Positions 26,617 through 35,659 of a stretch of 64,000 bases of DNA are shown in pieces. A program made the translations under genes and the position numbers. Below the pieces are notes generated by a model. It saw only the letters and a program-made list of their open reading frames with translations. It ran no database searches and was not told the DNA's origin. The DNA is from an uncultured Opitutia bacterium (GTDB lineage: Bacteria; Verrucomicrobiota; Verrucomicrobiia; Opitutales; Opitutaceae). The stretch's first letter is position 1. Every line of letters starts with the position of its first letter. The stretch is taken from positions 55,103 through 119,102 of the forward strand of contig CAITWF010000017.1 of the NCBI GenBank assembly GCA_903896015.1. The letters run 5' to 3'.

Positions 26617-26633
26617 TGCGTTACGTTAACGCA
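26617..26633. promoter_or_regulatory. Candidate LacI-family operator
   Basis: TGCGTTACGTTAACGCA: perfect 7-bp arms TGCGTTA / TAACGCA around CGT. It lies between the lacI-type gene (start 26614) and the TonB receptor (start 26743). LacI-family operators are short dyads of this kind, often in the divergent promoter beside the regulator. Confidence 0.65.
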
Positions 26634-26742
26634 GAAAATGTATCGAAGAGACCGGACGCAATCTCTCAGTTCCTCGTCGCACATGTTGCCCCGTGTGCAG
26701 CGCCTCCCCTCCCGGCGCGCGTCCCAAGCCCTTCTTACCTCC

Positions 26743-29700
26743 ATGAAAGCCCGACCGTTCCTTGCCGTTCGCCCCATCATCGTTTGCTGCGCCGCGACCG
26801 CTATCTTGACCGCCAGTCGCGCCCAAACCGCACCATCCGCCCCGACCGCCGCCGGCGACGAAGCGATCAAACTCTCGCCCTTTGTCATCAGCACCGACAC
26901 CGATGTCGGCTTCGTTGCCACCAGCGCACTCGCCGGCGGCCGGCTCAACACGCCGCTCAAGGACACGCCCGTCGCCTATTCGGTTCTGACGAAGGAGTTC
27001 ATGGACGCTTTCAATATCACCGATCTTACCGAGGCGGCGCAGTGGTCGGTCAACACGAACTACAATCCCGGCAACAATACCGATCAGGGTTTCGGCTTCT
27101 CGCCCGCGATCAACATCACGATGCGCGGCGCCTCGCCCAGCGAGTCAAACTACCCGATGCGGAATTTTTTCCCGATCAATTCCGTCACCGACAGCTACGC
27201 GCTCGATCGCTTCGATTTCGCGCGCGGCCCCAACGCCGTCCTCTTCGGCGCCGCGCAGTTCGGTGGCACTCCCAGCGCGATGACCAAACAGGCCGTCGTC
27301 AACAAATCCATCCGTGAGCTTCGCCTTCAACTCGGCTCTTGGGGCAAGGCCCGCGCCACGGTCGACGTCAACCAGCCGCTCGGCGACAAGGCGGCGGTCC
27401 GGATCGATGGCGTCGAGGAGCGCAGCGACACCTGGCGCGACGACGAGTGGCGGCGCAAGAAGGCCGCATTCATCACGGGCACCTACAAACTCAACCCGTC
27501 AACCACGCTCCGTGCGGACGGCGAATATTCCGAGACGTCGGCCCTCATCTTCCCCACGGCCCTGCTCGATCAAGTTTCGGCGTGGGACGGCAAGACGACG
27601 TTCAACAGCGCGATCCTTCCCGCCAACGCCCCGACCGCCGCACAGCAGGCAGCAGCCGGCATCGCCTACGGCACCAGCAACGCCAACCCCCAGCTCTCGC
27701 CGCTTTGGGTTTACGACCCCACGGCCTTCGGCACCTCGAACGTCCTGAATTTCGCAAACATGTTTCGCACGAAGGGCGCCGCCGGAAACTCGACCGCCGC
27801 CAACCGCAACCTGATCAACGGTCGCGCCATCGTCAGCGGCAGCGTGAGCTACGCCGGCCAGCCCATGCTTTACGGCTACGATGTGCCGCCGGATCGCTTT
27901 GCGAGTGACCTTGCCGGCACATCGTTTTTCCACGTGCCGTCCGAGAGCACCACTAATCTTTGGAAGAGCCACAAGCCCTCGCAGGCTCAAGTCGCGCGCG
28001 ATTTCTCGCTCACGTTCAACCATCGCTTCAGCGACTCGCTCTTTGTCGAAATTGCCGGGGACACCAACAAAGTCACGATCGACGGCAACAACGCCGTGAA
28101 CCGCGGCCTCAACACCGTCTACATCGACATTAACCAGACGCTCCCCAACGGCGCAAGCAATCCCAACTTCAAGCATCCGTACTCGGAATTTTGGACCTAC
28201 GGCACCCGCCGCTGGTATGAACTGCGCAGCATGCGGGCGGGCCTCGCCTATGTGAAGGACACCCGTTTCGCTAAAGTGCAACTCGGCCTGATCGGCGGCG
28301 CGAATTTCCAGCGGCAGGAAAAGCGCAGCCTAATTTATCTCCTCCCGCTGCAAAGCATCGGACCGGACGCCCGCTATTGGACCGCCGGCCAGACCAGCAC
28401 CGCACTGTGGAACCGCCTCTACCTCGATCAAGGCGGACGAGATTTCTACAACACCAACCTCGGCCCAGTCGCGCTCACGAACCCCGACGGCTCGACGACC
28501 TCCGTCACCCCCACCGCGATGTTCGATCCCACCCGCAAGGATAACAACGCCGCCAATCTCACGCGATTCAAGTTCGTCCAAGCCGCGGGTAATTTCAGCT
28601 TTTTCAAAAACCGCCTCGTGCTCATGGCCGCCGGTCGCCGCGACCTCACCGATCTGGCCACGCTGAACATTCCCAACCCCGGCGATCTGCCCGCCGGCTG
28701 GACCGGCACGACGTTCATGACCAAGCCCAACGCGCCGAGCGACTGGGCGACGCTCAGCTACATTCCGAAAGACGCCAACGGCAACCCCACCGGTCCCGCG
28801 CAACCCGCCGACACCCGCCCGCGCCTGACCGTCCCAGCGACCTCGTCCGTCGCGGCGAGCAGCATACTGCCGCAGCCGCAATACGCCAAAGATCGCTTTC
28901 GCGATGACTACAATCCCCCCACGCTGCACGCCGCGTCGAACACCTTTTCCGTCGGTGGCACAGTCAACGCGCTGCCGTGGCTCGGCGTTTACGGAAACGC
29001 CTCCACGTCGTTCAACCCCAACCTGCTCGTTCAACGCCTCGATGGTTCGCTGCTCGCGCCGACCGATTCTCACGGCACCGACTACGGCGTCCGCATCAAT
29101 CCCTCCGGCGGCCGCATGTCACTCTCGATCGGCGCCTTCAACTCCTACCAAAAAAATTCCCCGGCTACCCCGCCAAGCGGCGTGATCGGAAACTACAACA
29201 CAATCTTCAGCACACCGGTCGCCGGCGACCTCACCAGCAGTGGTGTTAATTCCAAGAGCCCCGGCCTGCTCCCGACCGTCGCACGCGACACCCTCACGTT
29301 CCAGTCGCACGGCATCGAAGTAGAGTTCACCGCGAATCTCGGGCGCTCCTGGCGCATCCTCGCCAACGGTGCCTACACCCGCGCCTGGCAGTCAGACGCG
29401 TTTCCCGACACCCTCGCGTTTGCGAAATCACACGATGCGCTCGTGCGCCAGATTCTCGCCGACGCCGGCATCCTGATCAGTTCGACCAACGTCGCCTCGA
29501 TCAATCCCGCGCTCAACGACCCGACCAAGATCAACCAAGGCGCCGTGCAAAACGCCGTCAACGCATGGAATAATCTTCAGACGAGCGTCTTCCCCAACAT
29601 CGTCGCCGGCCGCCAGAAACTCGCCGGCGCCGTCGAGCAGACCGCCAACGCGGGTCTCGACTACACGTTCCGCGAAGGTCGGCTCACCGGCTTCACGACC

Positions 29701-30096
29701 GGCCTCGGCTTTCACTATCGCGGTCGCATGGTCGTCGGCTACCGCGGCTCCGACACAATCGTAAATCCCAGCAACCCCGCCGCCGCGATCGACGATCCCA
29801 CCGTCGACGCATATACGACCGTCTTCACGAAGCCCTACACCACACTCGACGCGCGCTTCGCCTACAAGTGGACGATGAAGAACCGCCACGTGATCGACTT
29901 CACGCTCAACATCACCAACCTCTCGAACCGCCGCACGCCGGTCTTCTTCCTCGATCCTCCCGGCGGTCAATCGACGAACACCGTGTTGCGTCCCCGCGGC
30001 GGCGACATCACGTCTCCTGCGCTTGAAACCGTCCCAGGTGGCTACTCCTGGCTCGCCCCGATCGGCTTCACCCTCGGTGCGAACATGCGTTACTGA
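26743..30096 (+). CDS. TonB-dependent outer-membrane receptor
   Basis: 1117 residues from MKARPFLAVRPIIVCCAATA (signal peptide); an upstream frame to 26638 is not signal-like. N-terminal plug: LSPFVISTDTDVGFVATSAL near residue 48, DTPVAYSVLTKEFMDAFNIT, and DRFDFARGPNAVLFGAAQFG near 160, then a long beta-barrel ending in an aromatic residue (GANMRY). It imports large ligands, probably oligosaccharides given the LacI regulator and neighbouring hydrolases. It starts the plus-strand run TonB-SGNH-TonB(del)-hydrolase-FAD-GH29. Confidence 0.93.
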   Translation: MKARPFLAVRPIIVCCAATAILTASRAQTAPSAPTAAGDEAIKLSPFVISTDTDVGFVATSALAGGRLNTPLKDTPVAYSVLTKEFMDAFNITDLTEAAQWSVNTNYNPGNNTDQGFGFSPAINITMRGASPSESNYPMRNFFPINSVTDSYALDRFDFARGPNAVLFGAAQFGGTPSAMTKQAVVNKSIRELRLQLGSWGKARATVDVNQPLGDKAAVRIDGVEERSDTWRDDEWRRKKAAFITGTYKLNPSTTLRADGEYSETSALIFPTALLDQVSAWDGKTTFNSAILPANAPTAAQQAAAGIAYGTSNANPQLSPLWVYDPTAFGTSNVLNFANMFRTKGAAGNSTAANRNLINGRAIVSGSVSYAGQPMLYGYDVPPDRFASDLAGTSFFHVPSESTTNLWKSHKPSQAQVARDFSLTFNHRFSDSLFVEIAGDTNKVTIDGNNAVNRGLNTVYIDINQTLPNGASNPNFKHPYSEFWTYGTRRWYELRSMRAGLAYVKDTRFAKVQLGLIGGANFQRQEKRSLIYLLPLQSIGPDARYWTAGQTSTALWNRLYLDQGGRDFYNTNLGPVALTNPDGSTTSVTPTAMFDPTRKDNNAANLTRFKFVQAAGNFSFFKNRLVLMAAGRRDLTDLATLNIPNPGDLPAGWTGTTFMTKPNAPSDWATLSYIPKDANGNPTGPAQPADTRPRLTVPATSSVAASSILPQPQYAKDRFRDDYNPPTLHAASNTFSVGGTVNALPWLGVYGNASTSFNPNLLVQRLDGSLLAPTDSHGTDYGVRINPSGGRMSLSIGAFNSYQKNSPATPPSGVIGNYNTIFSTPVAGDLTSSGVNSKSPGLLPTVARDTLTFQSHGIEVEFTANLGRSWRILANGAYTRAWQSDAFPDTLAFAKSHDALVRQILADAGILISSTNVASINPALNDPTKINQGAVQNAVNAWNNLQTSVFPNIVAGRQKLAGAVEQTANAGLDYTFREGRLTGFTTGLGFHYRGRMVVGYRGSDTIVNPSNPAAAIDDPTVDAYTTVFTKPYTTLDARFAYKWTMKNRHVIDFTLNITNLSNRRTPVFFLDPPGGQSTNTVLRPRGGDITSPALETVPGGYSWLAPIGFTLGANMRY

Positions 30097-30098
30097 CG

Positions 30099-30938
30099 AT
30101 GAAACTCTGGCTTCCTGCGGCACTTCCGTGGTGGTGCGCACTGGTCGCGCTCCTCAGCGGATCGCTGCAGGCTCAGCCGCCCGCCGGCGAACCCACCAAC
30201 GCCACGGAAGCCACCGCGAAAAAAGCGCCCGCGGACCGGCGCATCACCGAACTCTACCAAGCCAAGGTCGCCGGGCTCTCCCCCGAACGCCAGGCGTGGG
30301 AAAAAATCCTGCAGGAAAATCTCGGGGAGTCGTTCTACCTGCCTCACCACCGGCAGGACTTCGTGAAGGGCCTCTCGACCGCCTGGGACTTTGTCGCCGA
30401 CGACCCGAAGCTCCCGCGCGTTCTCCTCATCGGCGATTCGGTCTCGCGCGGCTACACGCTGCCCGTCCGCGCGGCGCTCGCCGGCACGGCCAACGTCCAT
30501 CGTGCTCCGGAAAACTGCGGTCCCACGGCGAATGGCCTCAAGAAACTCGACGTCTGGCTCGGCGACGCAAAGTGGGACGTGGTCCACTTCAACTTCGGCA
30601 TCCACGACCGCGCCACGCCGGAGCCCGATTACGAGGCGCGCCTCGAACAAATCACGCAGCGCCTGCTCCGCACCGGCGCGAAGCTCGTGTGGGCAAGCAG
30701 CACGCCGCTCCCGGCACAGAGCACCTACGGTAGCGACGGCGCCATGGTTGCGCGCAACGAAATCGCCGCGCGCGTCATGCGCCGCCATGGCATCCCGATC
30801 GACGATCTCTACACGATGATCCACCCGCGGCTCGGCGAGTTCCAAAAGAACAACGACGTGCACTTCAGCGATGCCGGCTACGAGGTTCTGGGTCGTGAGG
30901 TGGCGCGGTCGATTGGCCGGGAGTTGCCTGCGAAATAG
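30099..30938 (+). CDS. Secreted SGNH/GDSL hydrolase
   Basis: 279 residues. Signal peptide ending near residue 27 (LLSGSLQAQP). SGNH blocks: RVLLIGDSVSRGYTLPVR (Ser nucleophile), ENCGPTANG, VVHFNFGIHDRATPE (block III), and NNDVHFSDAGYEVLGREVAR with the catalytic Asp-x-x-His. Family members are carbohydrate acetylesterases or rhamnogalacturonan acetylesterase-like. Two bases after the TonB receptor, so probably co-transcribed and acting in the periplasm on the imported glycan. Confidence 0.88.
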   Translation: MKLWLPAALPWWCALVALLSGSLQAQPPAGEPTNATEATAKKAPADRRITELYQAKVAGLSPERQAWEKILQENLGESFYLPHHRQDFVKGLSTAWDFVADDPKLPRVLLIGDSVSRGYTLPVRAALAGTANVHRAPENCGPTANGLKKLDVWLGDAKWDVVHFNFGIHDRATPEPDYEARLEQITQRLLRTGAKLVWASSTPLPAQSTYGSDGAMVARNEIAARVMRRHGIPIDDLYTMIHPRLGEFQKNNDVHFSDAGYEVLGREVARSIGRELPAK

Positions 30939-31005
30939 CTTTTTTGTTCGGCTTCGTCTTAAACCCCGCGGCCTCCCCGTCGCATCCCTTACCCCGGCCT
31001 AGCGC

Positions 31006-31731
31006 ATGACCACCAAGAGAATCGTCGTCTACCTGAAGGCTAGCTTAGCCGTCTGTCCGCTTTCGTTCTTCGCTCAGACTGCCGCGACCGTCCCACCTCC
31101 GTCGGGAATTGACCCGATCGTTTCGCTCTCGCCGTTCGAGGTGAGCACGAATCGCGACGTGGGTTTTGTCGCGGCGAGTTCGCTCGCCGGCGGTCGCCTC
31201 GCAAGCGATCTCGCCAATACGCCCGTCGCCTATTCGGTGCAGACGCGCGAGTTTCTCGACACGCTTAACATCAGCGACGTCAACGAGGCCCTCAACTGGA
31301 CGGTAAGCGCCACCGCCACGCCAGACGACGGAGGCGGCCAGCTCTTCGGCGGCACAGGCACGAGCAAGATTCACGGCGTCGGCTCCAATCAGGTTAACCG
31401 CAATTTTTTTGCCGGCGGCTCAAATCCCTCCACTTACAATCTGGATCACATAGACTACGCCCGCGGCCCGAATTCGATGCTCTTCGGCACCGGCACAATC
31501 AGCGGCACGTCCAACGCGGTCGTGAAATCGGCGCGCGTGGGCAGCAACGCCTCCGAGCTTCGCGCTGAATATGGCTCATGGAATTCCTGCCGCGCCACCT
31601 TCGGTACCAACCGCACGTTGGGCAAAAAATTGGCGGCCCGCGTGGTTACCACTTGGCAGGACACGAATGCCCGCGCCTACAGCTACGCCGCGCCGCGGAG
31701 TTTCCGATATTCTGCCGCCTACGCTTTCTAA
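31006..31731 (+). pseudogene. TonB-dependent receptor with nearly all of the barrel deleted in frame
   Basis: 241 codons where about 900-1100 are expected. The signal peptide, the LSPFEVSTNRDVGFVAASSL start, plug (YNLDHIDYARGPNSMLFGTG) and first barrel segment (ELRAEYGSWNSCRATFG) are intact. After about residue 218 the protein jumps to AAPRSFRYSAAYAF and stops. That ending has the terminal aromatic residue and alternating pattern of the last beta strand of such receptors. The simplest reading is an in-frame internal deletion of about 700 codons. It cannot form a barrel. The next gene follows after three bases. Confidence 0.75.
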
Positions 31732-31734
31732 GCC

Positions 31735-32559
31735 ATGCCCTCCGCAACGATGCTCGCCGCCCCGCGCCGCCTTCTCGCTGTCCTACTCCTCCTCGGAGTG
31801 GGAGCTTTCGTAACGCGGGCCGAAGAGTTCAAGTCGGAGTGGCAGGGATTCGCGCGGTTGGATTTTGTCCTCGACGGGCGCGCTTGTGTGCTTGTGTTAC
31901 CCAAGGATCCGGCCCCGGGCCAGCCGTGGATTTGGCGCACCGAATTTTTCGGTCACGAACCGCAGGCGGACATTGCCTTGCTGGGCCACGGCTGGCACGT
32001 GGCCTACATGAACGTCGCCAACATGTATGGCGCACCGACGGCACTCGACCACATGGATACGTTCTACGACTACCTGCGCGCCAACCACCGCCTTGCGGCG
32101 AAGACGGTGCTCGAGGGCTTCAGTCGCGGCGGATTGTATGCGTTCAACTGGGCCGCCCGACACCCGGATCGAGTCGCGTCGCTCTACGTCGATGCGCCCG
32201 TGTGTGACTTCAAAAGCTGGCCGGGAGGTAAGGGCAAATCGCCGCAGGCAAAGAAAGAGTGGGCCGAATGTCTGCAGGTCTACGGGTTGAACGAAACCGA
32301 CGCACCCACTTATCCGCTCAACCCAATCGACAACCTCGCACCGCTCGCCAAAGAGCGCATTCCCATCCTCAGTGTGTGCGGCGGAGCCGACGAGGTCGTG
32401 CCGTTGGATGAAAACTCAGCGCTCGTGGCCACGCGCTACCGCCAACTCGGCGGCACCATCGAGTTAATCGTAAAGCCGGGCGGCAAACACCATCCGCACA
32501 CCCTGCAAGATCCGGCGCCGATCGTGGCGTTCGTGCTCCAACACGCGCCGACGTCCTAA
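31735..32559 (+). CDS. Secreted alpha/beta hydrolase
   Basis: 274 residues. Signal peptide LLAVLLLLGVGAFVTRA. Alpha/beta-hydrolase fold with nucleophile elbow LEGFSRGGLYAF (Ser), acid in SVCGGADEVVPLDENS and His in KPGGKHHPH near the C-terminus. It has a wide insert around the oxyanion region (GHGWHVAYMNVANMYG). Substrate unknown; a glycan acyl-esterase is a context-based guess, since the gene sits between TonB and FAD-oxidoreductase/fucosidase genes. Confidence 0.83.
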   Translation: MPSATMLAAPRRLLAVLLLLGVGAFVTRAEEFKSEWQGFARLDFVLDGRACVLVLPKDPAPGQPWIWRTEFFGHEPQADIALLGHGWHVAYMNVANMYGAPTALDHMDTFYDYLRANHRLAAKTVLEGFSRGGLYAFNWAARHPDRVASLYVDAPVCDFKSWPGGKGKSPQAKKEWAECLQVYGLNETDAPTYPLNPIDNLAPLAKERIPILSVCGGADEVVPLDENSALVATRYRQLGGTIELIVKPGGKHHPHTLQDPAPIVAFVLQHAPTS

Positions 32560-32560
32560 T

Positions 32561-34228
32561 ATGATCGGGCAAACAACCAGGCGCACGAACTTGGATCGCC
32601 GGGAGTTTCTAAAGCTGGGCGTGGCCGCCGCCGCCGGAGCGTTCGTGCCGCTGCGAGCGGCCGAGGTGCGGACGTTGACCGCCGACGTCTGCGTTTACTG
32701 CGGCAACGGCAGCGGCATCGCCGCCGCCGTTGCTGCAGCCCGCGAAGGCTGCCGCGTGCTCGTGATCGAGCCGAGCCGCTGGCTCGGAGGCATGACGGGC
32801 GGCGGCTTGATTCACATCGATTGGGGCCGGTCCGAGGCTGTCGCCGGCATGGCGAGGAAGTTGCTCAAAGACGGACTCACTGATCCGCAATATCGCCGGA
32901 TGTTCGCCGACCTCGCGAAGGAGAACGGCATCGAAGTCCTCTACGAACACCGCGTCGCCTCAGCCATCCGCGAGGGAGCGAGCATCACCTCGATCGTGTT
33001 GGATCGCGCGCCGCCCGATCGGTTCGGTTGCCCAATCGCGCAGCCCACGTCGGCCGCAGCGGTGGTCGTGTCGGCTCGCGTCTTCATCGACTGCTCCTAC
33101 GAGGGCGATCTGATGGCGAAGTCCGGGGTAAGCTACACCTACGGACGCGAGTCCCGCGATCACTACGGCGAATCCCTCGCCGGCGTGCGGCCGAGCATGG
33201 CGGTTTACGACATCGACCCCTGGGTGAAGCCCGGCGATTCGGGCAGCGGTTTGCTGCCCCTGTTGCAGGATGTGACGATCGGCCCGATCGGCAGCGCTGA
33301 CAAACTCACGATGGCCTACGGCTTCCGGTGGAAGTTCACGCTCCAGAAAGATCAACTACCTATCGACCCGCCCGACGACTACGATCCGTTCACCTACGAG
33401 ATTTACCGCCGAGCCTTCACCCAAAGGCTCAACCTCAACGGCCGCCGCATGCGCAAGCTCGGCGAGTATGAGGTCGCGACGGGCGGCATCCACTACCCCG
33501 GCGCGGGCAACCTCTCGCGCAGCCTGATCGCGCCGACGGTTTTCGGCTGCAACGCCGGCTACCCCGATGGCGATTGGCCCACGCGCGCGAAGATCTGGAA
33601 ATTCAGCCAGAGTTTTTTGCGAGGCCTCACGCATTTTCTCCGCACGGAGCCTTCCACTCCCGAGCGCCTAAGGAAACCGGCGCTCGCTGCCGGATTCGAT
33701 CCCGGCCAGTTCGACGAGACCGTCGGCTGGCCGCACCAACTCTACATTCGCGAAGCGCGCCGCATGATCTCCGACTACGTCGTCACGCAGAAGGACGTCG
33801 AGGGCACGACCGACCCGAGCGATTCGGTTGGCCTCGCTTCCTACGGCGTCGACGACTGGCCTTACGCCACGCACGCGATCGACAGCAAGGTAGCGCTCCA
33901 AGGGGGCGACTACTCGATGCTCTACCTCGATGAAGCCCATCGCGGCATCTACAAGATCCCGTACCGCGCGATCACGCCGACGGAGCGTGAGTGCCGCAAC
34001 CTCTTCGTCCCGGTGTGCTGCTCCGCGAGCCACATTGCGATGACTTCGATCCGCATGGAGCCGGTGTGGATGACGCTCGGTGAAACCGCGGGCGTCGCCG
34101 CCTCGATGGCGATCAAAGCACAGGTTGCCGCGCAGCGAATCGACTTCACCAAGCTCCGCTCGCGGCTGCTCGCCCTCGGCGTGAAGCTCGATCGACCCGC
34201 TCCGAAAGCTCCCGCCAGCAAAGCCTAA
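32561..34228 (+). CDS. Tat-exported FAD-dependent oxidoreductase
   Basis: 555 residues. Twin-arginine signal LDRREFLKLGVAAAAGAF at residue 11. Dinucleotide-binding motif VYCGNGSGIAAAVAAAREGC with LVIEPSRWLGGMTGGG after it, matching the PF12831 FAD-dependent oxidoreductases common in carbohydrate-degrading Verrucomicrobia and Bacteroidetes. C-terminal block NLFVPVCCSASHIAMTSIRM. It starts one base after the hydrolase gene. Substrate unknown; this family often accompanies rhamnose- or fucose-rich glycan loci. Confidence 0.88.
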   Translation: MIGQTTRRTNLDRREFLKLGVAAAAGAFVPLRAAEVRTLTADVCVYCGNGSGIAAAVAAAREGCRVLVIEPSRWLGGMTGGGLIHIDWGRSEAVAGMARKLLKDGLTDPQYRRMFADLAKENGIEVLYEHRVASAIREGASITSIVLDRAPPDRFGCPIAQPTSAAAVVVSARVFIDCSYEGDLMAKSGVSYTYGRESRDHYGESLAGVRPSMAVYDIDPWVKPGDSGSGLLPLLQDVTIGPIGSADKLTMAYGFRWKFTLQKDQLPIDPPDDYDPFTYEIYRRAFTQRLNLNGRRMRKLGEYEVATGGIHYPGAGNLSRSLIAPTVFGCNAGYPDGDWPTRAKIWKFSQSFLRGLTHFLRTEPSTPERLRKPALAAGFDPGQFDETVGWPHQLYIREARRMISDYVVTQKDVEGTTDPSDSVGLASYGVDDWPYATHAIDSKVALQGGDYSMLYLDEAHRGIYKIPYRAITPTERECRNLFVPVCCSASHIAMTSIRMEPVWMTLGETAGVAASMAIKAQVAAQRIDFTKLRSRLLALGVKLDRPAPKAPASKA

Positions 34229-34243
34229 CCCTTCCGCATTCTG

Positions 34244-35650
34244 ATGAAACGTATCGCACCCCTCCTCGCGTTCGCCGCATTACCGGTCTTCGCCCAGAAC
34301 ACGCCTACGAAATCCTCCGCCCCGATCGACACCGGCGATGCACACGCCGCCCAAGCCCTGAAGGCCATCGATACGCCCGAGCAACTCGCCGCGCGGCTCG
34401 CGTGGTGGAATGACGCCCGCTTCGGGATGTTCATCCACTGGGGCCTCTACTCGCAATGGGGCTGCCATTATCCCGGCTCCGACGGCAAGCTCTTCGACGG
34501 CCTCGGCGAGCACATGATGATGCGGTTGAGAATCCCGCGCGCCGACTACGCGAGGATCGCCGATGTGTTCAACCCAGTGAAGTTCGACGCCGAGGCGTGG
34601 GTCGCCACCGCGCAGGCGGCCGGCATGAAATACATCGTCATCACGTCGAAGCACCACGACGGCTTCGCGATGTTCGACAGTCCTTCGAGCGACTACAACA
34701 TAGTGAAGCGCACGCCGTGGCACCGCGACCCCGTGAAGGAACTCGCCGAGGCCTGCCGCCACCACGGCTTGCGGTTCGGCGTTTATTATTCGCTCGGCCG
34801 CGATTGGGACGATCCTGACGTGCCAACCGACTTGAAGCCCGACGGCTGGCGGCGCAGCAACACGTGGGATTTCCCCGACGAGTCGAAGAAGGACTTCGCC
34901 AAATATTTTGAGCGAAAAGTGAAGCCGCAGATTCGCGAACTCCTCACGCAATACCACCCCGACATCCTGTGGTTCGACACCCCCGAGAAGATCAAAACCG
35001 CGCAGAGCGTCGAACTCATGGCGCTCATCCGCCAGTTTCAGCCGTCCTGCATCGTGAACCAACGCATCGGCAACCGGCTCGGCGACTACCGCGTGGCCGA
35101 GCAGGAGATTCCTGCCGGCGGCTGGCTCGATGCCTGGGAAACATGCATGACGCTCAACCGCCACTGGGGCTACTACGCGGGCGATGAGGACTTCAAGCCG
35201 TCCCAAACCGTCGTGCGCAACTTGATTGATGTCGCGAGCAAGAGTGGAAACTTTCTTCTCAACGTCGGCCCGACCGGCGAAGGCGTTATTCCCGCCGGCT
35301 CAATCGAGCGCCTGCGCGAGACCGGCGCGTGGCTCGCCCGCAACGGCGAGGCGATCCGCGGCACGACGGCCACCCCGCTCAAAGCTCCCGCGTGGGGCCG
35401 ACTCACGCAAAAGACGAACGCCGCCGGCACTACGCTTTACCTCCACGTCTTCGAGTGGCCTGCCGACGGCCGCCTCGTCGTGCCGGGCGTGAGCGGCAAG
35501 GTCGTCTCCGCCACGCTCCTTGTGACCGGCGAGAAGCTCGCCGCCACCATCGATCCGGCCGGCGCCCATCTCGTATTGCCCGCCAACGCGCCCGACACGT
35601 TTTCGAGCACGATTGTTCTGACGCTCCAACCGCCCGTCACGACCCGCTAG
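34244..35650 (+). CDS. Alpha-L-fucosidase, GH29
   Basis: 468 residues. Signal peptide MKRIAPLLAFAALPVFAQ. GH29 motifs: WWNDARFGMFIHWGLYSQWG near residue 50, YIVITSKHHDGFAMFDS near 128, DILWFDTPEK with the likely nucleophile Asp245, and SGNFLLNVGPTGEGVIPAGS near 330. A C-terminal beta-sandwich follows. It removes alpha-L-fucose (or related 6-deoxy sugars) from glycans, probably in the periplasm. Last gene of the TonB run; PhoD converges on it with nine bases between. Confidence 0.93.
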   Translation: MKRIAPLLAFAALPVFAQNTPTKSSAPIDTGDAHAAQALKAIDTPEQLAARLAWWNDARFGMFIHWGLYSQWGCHYPGSDGKLFDGLGEHMMMRLRIPRADYARIADVFNPVKFDAEAWVATAQAAGMKYIVITSKHHDGFAMFDSPSSDYNIVKRTPWHRDPVKELAEACRHHGLRFGVYYSLGRDWDDPDVPTDLKPDGWRRSNTWDFPDESKKDFAKYFERKVKPQIRELLTQYHPDILWFDTPEKIKTAQSVELMALIRQFQPSCIVNQRIGNRLGDYRVAEQEIPAGGWLDAWETCMTLNRHWGYYAGDEDFKPSQTVVRNLIDVASKSGNFLLNVGPTGEGVIPAGSIERLRETGAWLARNGEAIRGTTATPLKAPAWGRLTQKTNAAGTTLYLHVFEWPADGRLVVPGVSGKVVSATLLVTGEKLAATIDPAGAHLVLPANAPDTFSSTIVLTLQPPVTTR

Positions 35651-35659
35651 GTTCAGCGC

